Origin: Bradyrhizobium sp. Leo170
GTDB taxonomy: Bacteria > Pseudomonadota > Alphaproteobacteria > Rhizobiales > Xanthobacteraceae
Assembly: GCF_004296405.1 (NCBI RefSeq)
Contig: NZ_PSRR01000057.1
Location: 1-33,172, forward strand
Direction: 5' to 3'
Length of the DNA stretch: 33,172 nt
Shown here piece by piece: positions 16,475 to 24,100 of the stretch (positions are counted from its first letter, which is position 1; each line of letters starts with the position of its first letter). The position numbers were made by a program, and so were the translations under genes. The notes under the pieces were generated by a model. The model was not told the origin of the DNA. It saw only the letters and a list, made by a program, of their open reading frames with translations, and made no database searches.

Positions 16475-17491
16475 ATGAGGCTGTTTACAGTTCTGTCCGC
16501 GGCTGTGTTCTGCGGCGCGCTTTTGGCAGGCGCGGCATTCGCGCAAGAGGTCCAGGAGCGGACCATTCGCTGGGGGCACCTCAACAACACCGACCACCCC
16601 GTCAGCTTCGGCGTGCAGAAATTCGCGGAAATCCTGTTGGCCAAAAGCGGCGGCAAGCTGAAAGTCCGCGAGTTCGCCTCGTCTCAGCTCGGCAACGAGC
16701 TGCAGCAGCAGTCGGCCCTGCGCGGCGGCACGCAGGAGATGCTGTCGGCGTCCACTACCTCGCTTGCAACGGTAGTGCCGGAATTCGGCCTGCTCGATTT
16801 TCCGTTCATCGTTGGCACCACGGATCAAGCCGAGGCCCTTGCCCGAGGAGCGTTCGGGAAGGCGATGATCGATGCGCTTCCGCCACGCGGGCTGATCGGC
16901 CTCGGATATTGGGGGCTCGGCTTCCGCAATGTCACCAACAGCCGGCTTCCCATCACCAAGCTCGAGGATTTCAACGGCCTGAAACTGCGCGTGATTCCGA
17001 ACCCGGTGTATCTGGAATCCTTCAGCGCCTTTAAGGCCAATCCTATACCGATGGCCTTTGGCGAACTCTATTCGGCGCTGGAGACCCGCACCGTCGACGG
17101 TCAGGAAAACCCCTACACGGTCATTCTGTCCAACAAATTCTACGAAGTTCAGAAATACGTTTCCGCCACCAACCACACCTACACCCAGAACATCATCCTG
17201 GTCAGCAAGATCTTCTGGGACAAGCTCTCGGCAGCTGAGCAGCGCATGATGCGCGAAGCCTACGACGAAAGCCGCGACTATCAAAAGGAGCAGACGCGGC
17301 TGCAGACCGAAAAGGCGCTTGCCGAATTGCAGGCCAAGGGCATGCAGTACAATCCTGTGGCGGCGGAAGAGCTGGAGCGCATGCGCAAGGCCGCGCAGCC
17401 CGTGGTCGACAAGATCTCGGCCGGGCTTCGTCCGGAAACCGTAAAACTCTTCAACGAAGAGCTCGAGCGCATCCGCAAAGAGATCAAGTGA
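16475..17491 (+). CDS. dctP: TRAP transporter solute-binding protein (DctP family)
   Basis: A 338-residue periplasmic binding protein for organic acids. It has a Sec signal peptide (MRLFTVLSAAVFCGALLAGA, cut after AFA), then the DctP features IRWGHLNNTDHPVSFGVQKF, AEILLAKSGGKLKV, FGLLDFPFIV, the carboxylate-binding arginine in LKLRVIPNPVYLESF, and MAFGELYSALETRTVDGQEN. The ATG follows AGGGAGG. It is the first gene of the operon and is followed by both membrane subunits and by shikimate/quinate-type enzymes, which points to a cyclic hydroxy-acid ligand rather than C4-dicarboxylates. Confidence 0.9.
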   Translation: MRLFTVLSAAVFCGALLAGAAFAQEVQERTIRWGHLNNTDHPVSFGVQKFAEILLAKSGGKLKVREFASSQLGNELQQQSALRGGTQEMLSASTTSLATVVPEFGLLDFPFIVGTTDQAEALARGAFGKAMIDALPPRGLIGLGYWGLGFRNVTNSRLPITKLEDFNGLKLRVIPNPVYLESFSAFKANPIPMAFGELYSALETRTVDGQENPYTVILSNKFYEVQKYVSATNHTYTQNIILVSKIFWDKLSAAEQRMMREAYDESRDYQKEQTRLQTEKALAELQAKGMQYNPVAAEELERMRKAAQPVVDKISAGLRPETVKLFNEELERIRKEIK

Positions 17492-17561
17492 CGCGCCGAT
17501 ATCTGCGAAAGCAGGCCGAAATCACCTGGCCCTGCCGTAACTCTAGCTCCAGACACCGCCC

Positions 17562-18071
17562 ATGGAACGAACACTCGATCTGTATTGCGCGGTGCTCAAG
17601 GGCGTCATCGCTCTCTGCCTCGCGGTCATGGTGGTGCTGGTTTTCGGCAACGTCGTCCTTCGCTACGGCTTCAATTCAGGGATCACGATTTCGGAGGAAC
17701 TGTCGCGCTGGCTGTTGGTGTGGCTCACCTTCCTCGGCGCCATCGTCGCCGTGCGCGAGCACGCGCATTTGGGGGTCGATACCCTGGTCCGGATGCTGTC
17801 GCCCGCGGGAAAACGGATCTGCTTCATCATCAATTACTGCTTGATGCTGTTTGCCGACTGGTTGCTGCTGGTGGGAAGCTGGCGCCAGACCATCATCAAC
17901 ATTGATGACCGCGCGCCGGCGACGGGCTTGTCGCTCGGCATCTTCTATTTCGTCGGCGTCCTGTTCGGCGTCTCGGCCGGCATCATGCTGCTTTACGACC
18001 TGTTCCGGGTGGCCTCCGGCCGGGCGAGCGAAGCCGACATGGCGGCCGTCAGGGAATCGGAAGAGGTCTGA
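17562..18071 (+). CDS. dctQ: TRAP transporter small permease (DctQ family)
   Basis: A 169-residue inner-membrane protein with four predicted helices (about 12-34, 48-66, 84-104 and 128-148). SEELSRWLLVWLTFLGAIVA with the charged EEL-R motif and REHAHLGVDTL are hallmarks of DctQ. It lies between the binding protein and the large permease, as is normal for three-part TRAP systems. Confidence 0.9.
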   Translation: MERTLDLYCAVLKGVIALCLAVMVVLVFGNVVLRYGFNSGITISEELSRWLLVWLTFLGAIVAVREHAHLGVDTLVRMLSPAGKRICFIINYCLMLFADWLLLVGSWRQTIINIDDRAPATGLSLGIFYFVGVLFGVSAGIMLLYDLFRVASGRASEADMAAVRESEEV

Positions 18072-18132
18072 TGTCCGCCGACATGCCGCCCACGATCCAT
18101 CCAGGTCCGACCCGCTCGCGGGGGGGCAGCGC

Positions 18133-19413
18133 ATGACCATTGCGGTCTTCACCTTCTCGTTGCTCGGCGCGATGGCCTTGGGCATGCCGATCGCCTTCGC
18201 GCTGATCATTTGCGGTATCGCGCTGATGAGCACGATCGGGATGTTTGATTCCCAAATCGTGGCGCAGAACGTCATCAATGGCGCCGACAGCTTTCCGTTG
18301 ATGGCGATCCCCTTCTTCATGCTGGCGGGCGAACTCATGAGCAAGGGCGGCCTGGCGAAGCGCATCGTCAACGTCGCCCTCGTCGCCGTCGGCCATCTGC
18401 GTGGCGGGCTTGGCTACGTCACCATTCTGGCGTCCTGCATTCTAGCCTCGCTGTCCGGCTCGGCCGCGGCGGATGCCGCGGCGCTGGCAGCGCTCCTGGT
18501 GCCGATGATGGTGGCCGCCGGCCACAAGAAATCCTATGCCGCGGGCCTCGTCGCCGCCGGTGGCATCATCGCGCCCGTGATTCCGCCCAGCATCGGCTTC
18601 GTCATCTTCGGCGTCGCCGCGGGCGTCTCGATCTCGAAGCTGTTCCTCGCCGGAATCGTGCCGGGCCTGATGCTTGGTATTGGATTGTGTGTCTCCTGGT
18701 GGTGGGTGGTGCGCAAGGAAAACCTCACGCCGCCGCCACGCGCGTCATTCTCCGAAATGGCCAAGGCCGTCATCGACGGCTTCTGGGCGCTGATGTTGCC
18801 GGCCATCATTGTCGTCGGGCTTCGTTTTGGCATCTTCACGCCGACTGAAGCGGCGGTGGTCGTCGCCGTCTATTCGCTGTTCGTGGCGACCTGCATCTAT
18901 CGCGAGCTGAAATGGTCGCAACTCTATGAAATCTTCGTCTCCGCCGCCGTAACGACCAGCATCGTGATGTTCCTGGTGGCTGCTGCGCTGGTATCGTCCT
19001 GGCTGATTACGGTGTCCGAGATATCGACCCAGATCGTGGACGTGCTGAAGCCTTTCATGGGCAACAATATTTTGTTGATGTTCGCCATCATGGTGATCGT
19101 GGTGATCGTCGGCACCGCGCTCGACATGACGCCGACGATCTTGATCCTGACGCCGATCCTGATGCCCGTCATCAAGACGGCGGGAATCGATCCGGTCTAT
19201 TTCGGCGTGCTGTTCATCATCAACAATGCCATTGGCCTGATCACGCCGCCGGTCGGCGTGGTGCTGAACGTCGTCTGCGGGGTGTCCAGGATCAGCATGG
19301 AAGAGATCATCAAGGGCGTCTGGCCGTTCATGATAGCCCAGCTTGTCGTGCTGTTTCTGATGGTGCTTTTTCCGGGACTGGTGACAATCCCGGCAAAATG
19401 GTTTGGCGGCTAG
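18133..19413 (+). CDS. dctM: TRAP transporter large permease (DctM family)
   Basis: A 426-residue inner-membrane protein with about 12 helices, the sodium-coupled transport subunit. Family segments: GMPIAFALIICGIALM, IPFFMLAGELMSKGGLAKRI, SGSAAADAAALAALLVPMM, GIIAPVIPPSIGFVIFGVAA, FGIFTPTEAAVVVAVYSLFV, GTALDMTPTILILTPILMPV and NNAIGLITPPVGVVLNVVCG. The ATG at 18133 sits after a G-rich stretch (GGGGGGCAGCGC); the frame remains open upstream but overlaps dctQ. AroQ follows after 34 bases. Confidence 0.9.
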   Translation: MTIAVFTFSLLGAMALGMPIAFALIICGIALMSTIGMFDSQIVAQNVINGADSFPLMAIPFFMLAGELMSKGGLAKRIVNVALVAVGHLRGGLGYVTILASCILASLSGSAAADAAALAALLVPMMVAAGHKKSYAAGLVAAGGIIAPVIPPSIGFVIFGVAAGVSISKLFLAGIVPGLMLGIGLCVSWWWVVRKENLTPPPRASFSEMAKAVIDGFWALMLPAIIVVGLRFGIFTPTEAAVVVAVYSLFVATCIYRELKWSQLYEIFVSAAVTTSIVMFLVAAALVSSWLITVSEISTQIVDVLKPFMGNNILLMFAIMVIVVIVGTALDMTPTILILTPILMPVIKTAGIDPVYFGVLFIINNAIGLITPPVGVVLNVVCGVSRISMEEIIKGVWPFMIAQLVVLFLMVLFPGLVTIPAKWFGG

Positions 19414-19447
19414 ACTACGTTTTGGCATTATAAAGGGAGGAGCCGCG

Positions 19448-19936
19448 ATGGCCACCAAGATCATGATCCTGAACGGACCTAATCTGAATTTCCTCGGTAT
19501 TCGGGAGCCTCATATCTACGGCTCGACGACACTCAAGGAGATCGAGGCGAGTTGCCAGGACATCGCGAAATATCTCGGGATCACGATCGCGTTTCACCAG
19601 TCCAATCTGGAAGGTGAACTGGTCAATCTGATCCAGTCGGCGCACGGCACGTTCGACGCAATCATCATGAACCCGGCGGCCTATTCGTTTACGTCGATTG
19701 CGCTGATCGATGCCCTGAAGATATTTGAAGGCCCGAAGATCGAGGTCCACATCTCCAATATTCATGCGCGGGACGAGCTGCACCGGCACTCGATTACGTC
19801 GAGCGCTTCCACGGCCGTCATCTGCGGCCTCGGCCCTTACGGCTATATCGCAGCCATTCTGGCTGCGGTGCAAAAACTCGGCAAGTTGTCGGATGCGATT
19901 CCGGCTTCGTTGCACGGCCTGCGGGCGAAAGCGTAG
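19448..19936 (+). CDS. aroQ: type II 3-dehydroquinate dehydratase
   Basis: A 162-residue cytoplasmic enzyme interconverting 3-dehydroquinate and 3-dehydroshikimate. Seen: NGPNLNFLGIREPHIYG with the catalytic Arg and Tyr, HQSNLEGELVNLIQSA, MNPAAYSFTSIALIDAL, and EVHISNIHARDELHRHS with the general-acid His, then VICGLGPYGYIAAI. It departs from housekeeping copies in places (SNLEGE for SNHEGE, NPAAY for NPGAY). With the TRAP genes upstream and the dehydrogenase downstream, a catabolic role in quinate breakdown is more likely than aromatic amino acid synthesis. Start follows GGGAGGAG. Confidence 0.9.
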   Translation: MATKIMILNGPNLNFLGIREPHIYGSTTLKEIEASCQDIAKYLGITIAFHQSNLEGELVNLIQSAHGTFDAIIMNPAAYSFTSIALIDALKIFEGPKIEVHISNIHARDELHRHSITSSASTAVICGLGPYGYIAAILAAVQKLGKLSDAIPASLHGLRAKA

Positions 19937-19961
19937 ACCTATCGTTTCGGAGGAGATCGGA

Positions 19962-20618
19962 ATGCGCGGCGCAGGCTTTCTTGCCATCTGGAGCGACGTC
20001 GAGCCAATCAACCTGACCGACTATCGGCACTGGTTGACGCGCGAGCACACCACCGAACGGGTGACGACCAAGGGATTTTTGGGCGTTCGCGTGTTTCGCG
20101 CGCAGCGGAGCGACATCAATCGTTTCTTCATCCTCTACGAACTGGAGGCGCCCGAGGTGCTCGACGGATCCGCCTATCTGGCGCGGCTCAATGCGCCGAC
20201 GCCGTGGTCGCAGCGGATCATGCCTCAATTGGGTAACTTCATCCGCGGCGGCGGCGTGATGTCGGCACGGGCCGGCCGTGGCGAGGGCGCCACGATCGTC
20301 GCGCTGCGGATCGAACGACTGCCTGCAAGTCCGCAGCAATTCGCCGATTCGATCGCCGCCTGCGACGGCATTGCTGCAGTGCAGATCGGCGTGACCGATA
20401 TCGCCCGAACTTCGGTGCCGACGGTCGAGAAGGGGATGCGCAGGGATGAAGGCCTGTTTGCCGGAATCGTGATCGTCGAAGCCCTCGACGAAGCGTCGCT
20501 CAAAAGCGCATTGCTCGAGGCGAAGAAAACGGCGCCGGACCTGTTCAGCGGCATCGGAGAAGCGGAGGTCTATCAGGTCATGTTCGCGCTCGACGCTCGA
20601 ATCGCCGATTTTGGATAA
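19962..20618 (+). CDS. uncharacterised protein, probable duplicated dimeric alpha/beta-barrel fold
   Basis: A 218-residue soluble protein I cannot name. The N-terminal half (FLAIWSDVEPINLTDYRHWL, TREHTTERVTTKGFLGVRVF, FFILYELEAPEVLDGSAYLA) has the rhythm of EthD/antibiotic-monooxygenase-like ferredoxin folds: a strand, a WL-HT-ER helix, then a strand ending in RVFRA. The second half repeats a similar strand-helix-strand plan (IVALRIERLP, AAVQIGVTDI, GIVIVEALDE). No catalytic motif is evident. GGAGGAG precedes the ATG. Its stop overlaps the next start (TAATG), so it is firmly part of the quinate/shikimate-type operon. Confidence 0.7.
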   Translation: MRGAGFLAIWSDVEPINLTDYRHWLTREHTTERVTTKGFLGVRVFRAQRSDINRFFILYELEAPEVLDGSAYLARLNAPTPWSQRIMPQLGNFIRGGGVMSARAGRGEGATIVALRIERLPASPQQFADSIAACDGIAAVQIGVTDIARTSVPTVEKGMRRDEGLFAGIVIVEALDEASLKSALLEAKKTAPDLFSGIGEAEVYQVMFALDARIADFG

Positions 20619-21436
20619 TGGCGCCGTTCTCGCTGGCCGCGCTCACCGTCCTTGAACTGGCGCCGCCGGCGCTGATCGACGTCGCTGCGGCCTGCGGTTA
20701 CGATCACGTCGGGCTTCGGCTGTTGCCGGCGGTCCCGGGCGGCATCGCTTATCCATTGATGGACAATGAAGCCGAGCTGAAGGAAACAATCGCTCGGCTG
20801 GATGCGACCGGCATCACCGTTGCCGACCTCGAAGTGGTCGCGTTCAGCCCGGACACCGAGATTGCGTCGTTCTCCGCGTTCTTCGAGACGGGTGCGCGGC
20901 TCGGCGCCAAACATATCCTGGTCGCAGCCTACGATCCCGATCTCGATCGATTTACAGATCGCTATGCGAAATTTTGTCAGGCAGCGGCCCTCTACGGATT
21001 GACCGCCGATCTCGAATTCATGCCCTGGACCTATGTCCCTGACCTCGCGACCGCCAACCGGATCGTCGCACAGATCGGGCAGGCAAATGCCGGCGTATTG
21101 GTGGACGCGCTGCATTTCGATCGATCGAAAAGCCTGATCGAAGAACTCGCCCGCGTTCCCGTTCAGCGGCTTCACTACTGGCAGCTATGCGACGGCCCGG
21201 CCGAACGGCCGGCGACGACCGAAGAGATGATCCACGCTGCCCGCCATGAGCGGTTGTTTCCAGGGGAGGGCGGCATCGATCTCCGGGCACTGACGCGGGC
21301 CATGCCAAAGGATATCGTCGTCAGCATTGAAGTCCCTACCGCCGGGCTTGAGAAGACGGTCGACGCCAAGATGCGAGCCCAACGCGCGCTTGACGCAGCG
21401 CGTCGGGTGATCGACGCTGCACATGATCGATCCTGA
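20618..21436 (+). CDS. TIM-barrel sugar phosphate isomerase/epimerase family protein; candidate 3-dehydroshikimate dehydratase
   Basis: A 272-residue AP-endonuclease-2/xylose-isomerase-like barrel. Metal ligands expected on the strands are visible as Glu in DLEFMPWTYV, Asp/His in GVLVDALHFDRS, the HYWQLCDG segment and the final Glu in VSIEVPTAG. The family includes isomerases, epimerases and the dehydratases AsbF/QuiC that turn 3-dehydroshikimate into protocatechuate. Placed directly between the dehydroquinase and the shikimate/quinate dehydrogenase, the dehydratase role is the simplest reading, but it rests on context. Its ATG overlaps the preceding stop by one base (TAATG), and its 3' end overlaps the next start. 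Confidence 0.75.
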   Translation: MAPFSLAALTVLELAPPALIDVAAACGYDHVGLRLLPAVPGGIAYPLMDNEAELKETIARLDATGITVADLEVVAFSPDTEIASFSAFFETGARLGAKHILVAAYDPDLDRFTDRYAKFCQAAALYGLTADLEFMPWTYVPDLATANRIVAQIGQANAGVLVDALHFDRSKSLIEELARVPVQRLHYWQLCDGPAERPATTEEMIHAARHERLFPGEGGIDLRALTRAMPKDIVVSIEVPTAGLEKTVDAKMRAQRALDAARRVIDAAHDRS

Positions 21437-22289
21437 TCGTCGCAGATTTCTCACCGGCTTGATCGGCGCGCCGATCGCGCATTCGGCGTCCCCCGCGATG
21501 CACGAGCAGGCGGCCGATGCCCTGGGCGTTCGCTGCCACTATCACCTGATTGAGCTGGCGGGAGCCGGCCGCGAGGAGTTGCGTGCGTTGCTCGATGGCG
21601 TGAGACGCCTCGGCTTCGCGGGCGTGAACGTTACGTTCCCCTACAAAGAAGCGGTGGTCGATCTGCTCGACGAATTGTCGCCACACGCGCGTGCGATCGG
21701 TGCAGTCAATTCGGTGAAGGTCCAGGCTGGCCGGCTGATGGGCCACAACACTGATGCTACAGGTTTCGAGCGCGCCATCGGCCACTTTTCGGCCGCCTCC
21801 TCGCGGGGCGTGGTCGCCCTGATCGGCGCCGGTGGCGTCGGCAAAGCGATCGCTTTCGCGCTCGCGGCTCGCGGCGTTGCCGAACTCGTCATCTTTGACG
21901 TTGACCGTGCCAGGGCTGAGCAGTTCGCGGCACGGTTGCCGCGCGATCAGCCGACGCGAACCGCTGGAAGCGTCGAGGAGGCGCTGCGCGACGCCGTGGG
22001 CATGGTCAATGCAACGCCGGTGGGAATGTTGCCGGACCGCGGCTCGCCAGTGCCCGACGTCTTGCTGCATCGCGGCCTGTGGGTGGCCGACGCGATCTAT
22101 TGGCCGCTCTGGACGCCACTTCTCAAAGCTGCAAAGGCAAAAGGCGCCGAGGTCATGACCGGGCGTGACCTTGCGATTTACCAGGCCGCGGACGCCTTCG
22201 AATTGTTTACCGGATTAAGGCCGTCGGTCGTCGAGATGGGAAATGCATTCGACGCCGTGATTGCGAAACGCTACCGGCCATCGTCTTGA
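21423..22289 (+). CDS. aroE: shikimate/quinate 5-dehydrogenase, probably NAD-linked and catabolic
   Basis: A 288-residue AroE-family enzyme. Substrate residues: SASPAMH (serines 21 and 23), the catalytic Lys75 in GVNVTFPYKEA, and Asp111 in HNTDATGF. The cofactor site is GAGGVGKAIAFAL (135-147), and the strand that contacts the adenosine ribose ends FDVDRARAEQ (Asp159, Asp161). Biosynthetic AroE has NRTxxRA there to bind the NADP phosphate; acidic residues favour NAD, as in catabolic quinate/shikimate dehydrogenases. The start overlaps the isomerase gene by 14 bases. Last gene of the operon. Confidence 0.85.
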   Translation: MIDPDRRRFLTGLIGAPIAHSASPAMHEQAADALGVRCHYHLIELAGAGREELRALLDGVRRLGFAGVNVTFPYKEAVVDLLDELSPHARAIGAVNSVKVQAGRLMGHNTDATGFERAIGHFSAASSRGVVALIGAGGVGKAIAFALAARGVAELVIFDVDRARAEQFAARLPRDQPTRTAGSVEEALRDAVGMVNATPVGMLPDRGSPVPDVLLHRGLWVADAIYWPLWTPLLKAAKAKGAEVMTGRDLAIYQAADAFELFTGLRPSVVEMGNAFDAVIAKRYRPSS

Positions 22290-22304
22290 ATAATTGGCTG
22301 CGGC

Positions 22305-22427
22305 CTACTTCATCTCCGCGTGCTCGGCTGGCGCGGCCTGGGCGCGCAACGCGGCCTTGGTCGAGCCGATTATGATCGCCGGAGGTATCGAGGCCAGGAT
22401 GAAGATCATCACCAGTTCAGCCGAAGC
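22305..22427 (-). pseudogene. C-terminal tail of an unidentified membrane protein
   Basis: Forty codons after a TGA read GASAELVMIFILASIPPAII followed by IGSTKAALRAQAAPAEHAEM and K-stop. A hydrophobic helix followed by a basic, Ala-rich cytoplasmic tail looks like the end of a transporter. The rest of the gene is missing; the upstream (higher-coordinate) sequence is unrelated. Confidence 0.35.
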
Positions 22428-23059
22428 TCCGTTGCCAATTTTCGGTCAGACCACCACCTGAAATAGCAACTTGAGATGGTTGCGCCTCCAGGATTGAACA
22501 TAGCCAGGGGTTCGAACAAGCGGCGGTTTCCGGCAGGTCATAAAAATCCTTCCCAGCGAGCTGGGCTGCCCGCCAAAACAGGACTCCCGCGATAGTGGGT
22601 TTCGCAATGCAGCGGACCACTGACTCGAACCCCCGACACGTCGGTCCTAGCGCGCACAGCCCCCAACACACGCTATGGCCCCCTGAGGTCAGCTAGCCTC
22701 GGCTGGAGATCCCGTCCTGCATCCAAAGGTGGCTATGCTTCACTGAGCCCCGTTCTTCTCCAAGAACGCCGCAATTCGCAACGAATTGGGTGAAACGATC
22801 GTGAACAAAACTGGACGGACGCGACTGTCACATCAAGAAATATCAATAGCTTAGAGATACTCACTGCGTTCGGGACGCAGGCGTCGTACCCGGTCAGCTC
22901 GCGACTCGAAAAGAATGTCGGTATCGGTGGTTGCGCCTCCCTGCAACCAAGTCCTTTTTTCGATCGCAGAAACAGCTCGTCGTCGGCGCGCTTTTTCATG
23001 TCAGGCGACGCGACGTCTTCGCGCTTGGAGAAAGCGAGCGACTTCCTTCTGAAGCCGTC
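22428..23059. other. 632-bp non-coding region downstream of the KAS III-like gene
   Basis: No supported gene. On the minus strand 22617-22651 contains GTCGGGGGTTCGAGTC, which looks like a tRNA T-arm, but the closing stem does not pair and no acceptor, D or anticodon arm is found. It may be a relic of a tRNA 3' end of the kind used as an integration site. The open frame at 22733-22999 has no family resemblance. Confidence 0.35.
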
Positions 23060-24085
23060 TCACTTCTCCGGCGCGCGCAGCAGCATGGCGTGGGCGTGCA
23101 TGTCGCCGGCGAGGCTGAGTGCCACCACCCATGGTGTGCTCACCTTCCCCTGCATCAGGCACAGATTCACGGGAATGTTTGCGACGGTCATGTTGGCGTT
23201 TTCGGCGAGCGTAAAGAACGTCGCGCCGGGCTCCAGCGTCTTTTGCCAGACATCCAGCAATGTTTGCGAGGCCTGGTGGCCAGTCAGGGTAGCGTCTTTG
23301 GAAGAGATGCCCTGGCGTTGCAGGAGGCGGCTCACGGCGTGCGGCGCCGTCTGGCCACCGAAGGTGCCAAAATGTTTCAGACCCGATTCGGTGACGTGGT
23401 AGTAGGGACCGGTCCAGTCCTGGGCCTGCGGACTCGGGTCCGAAGCACCGGGTTCAAACCGCACTTGGCGACGGTCGCCGATCAGAAACATATCGCCGAA
23501 ATTCTGCTCCTGGGCGATCACTTCGGTATCCACCAGACGCCAGCGCGGTTGCTGCCCCGGCGCTGCCACGCCCACCACCGCAGCGGCCGCGCCGTCGGCC
23601 GCGCTCACCGACTGCGGCGTGTGGTAATCCATAATGGTTGTCCAGCCGCCGCCGATTGCGACCAGGATGTTGCGCGCACGTCCGGCGCGAATCATGGCGT
23701 CGGCCAGTGCCACTCCGACATTGAAATTGCTGAAATCATTTGCCAGCGGAATCGTCAGCGTCCTTTCCGAGAGCTTCAGATCTCTCGTCAGCGCGAACAA
23801 ATCCGGCGGTACGAAATAGGTATTCGGAGAGAGGCAGCCCATGACGATGTCGATCTGGCTGATGTCCAAGCCAGCATCGGCAATCGCTGCGCGTGCAGCC
23901 GGCACGAGGATATCGAGCACGGTCTGGCCCTCGGCCAGCACGTGGCGTTTGTCATAGCCCGTGAATAGACCCTGTCCGTCAGGATGGTGCTCGCGGAGCC
24001 AATCGAAGATCCTGTCATCGTTGGTGCGGATGTCAGTCGGCAGATTTTGGGCCATGCCGATAATGCCGATGCAGCTTTCAGTCAT
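23060..24085 (-). CDS. KAS III-like (FabH-fold) protein without the active-site cysteine
   Basis: A 341-residue thiolase-fold protein. N-terminal CIGIIGMAQNLPTDIRTNDD, DIVMGCLSPNTYFVPPD and ADAMIRAGRARNILVAIGGG match ketoacyl-ACP synthase III. Alignment from that last helix back to the nucleophile elbow puts Phe118 (NDFSNFNVGVALAD) where FabH has Cys (AACAGF). The His and Asn of the triad are kept: GHQASQTLLD (His270) and ENANMTVANIP (Asn298). It therefore cannot form the usual acyl-cysteine and may act as a decarboxylating, direct acyl-transfer or partner subunit. ATG at 24085 has CGGAG upstream; GTG at 24094 is an alternative. Last gene of a three-gene operon, 15 bases after the flavoprotein stop. 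Confidence 0.8.
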   Translation of the reverse strand: MTESCIGIIGMAQNLPTDIRTNDDRIFDWLREHHPDGQGLFTGYDKRHVLAEGQTVLDILVPAARAAIADAGLDISQIDIVMGCLSPNTYFVPPDLFALTRDLKLSERTLTIPLANDFSNFNVGVALADAMIRAGRARNILVAIGGGWTTIMDYHTPQSVSAADGAAAAVVGVAAPGQQPRWRLVDTEVIAQEQNFGDMFLIGDRRQVRFEPGASDPSPQAQDWTGPYYHVTESGLKHFGTFGGQTAPHAVSRLLQRQGISSKDATLTGHQASQTLLDVWQKTLEPGATFFTLAENANMTVANIPVNLCLMQGKVSTPWVVALSLAGDMHAHAMLLRAPEK

Positions 24086-24100
24086 GCGGGCCACTCCGGA

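Noticed and set aside
22617..22651. tRNA-like T-arm on the minus strand (GTCGGGGGTTCGAGTC)
   Set aside because: The bases after TTCGAGT (CAGTG) do not pair with GGGGG, and no acceptor, D or anticodon arm can be drawn. Kept only as a possible relic.
22733..22999. 88-codon minus-strand frame upstream of the non-coding region
   Set aside because: No family resemblance and no ribosome site; overlaps the 3' flank of the KAS III-like gene region.
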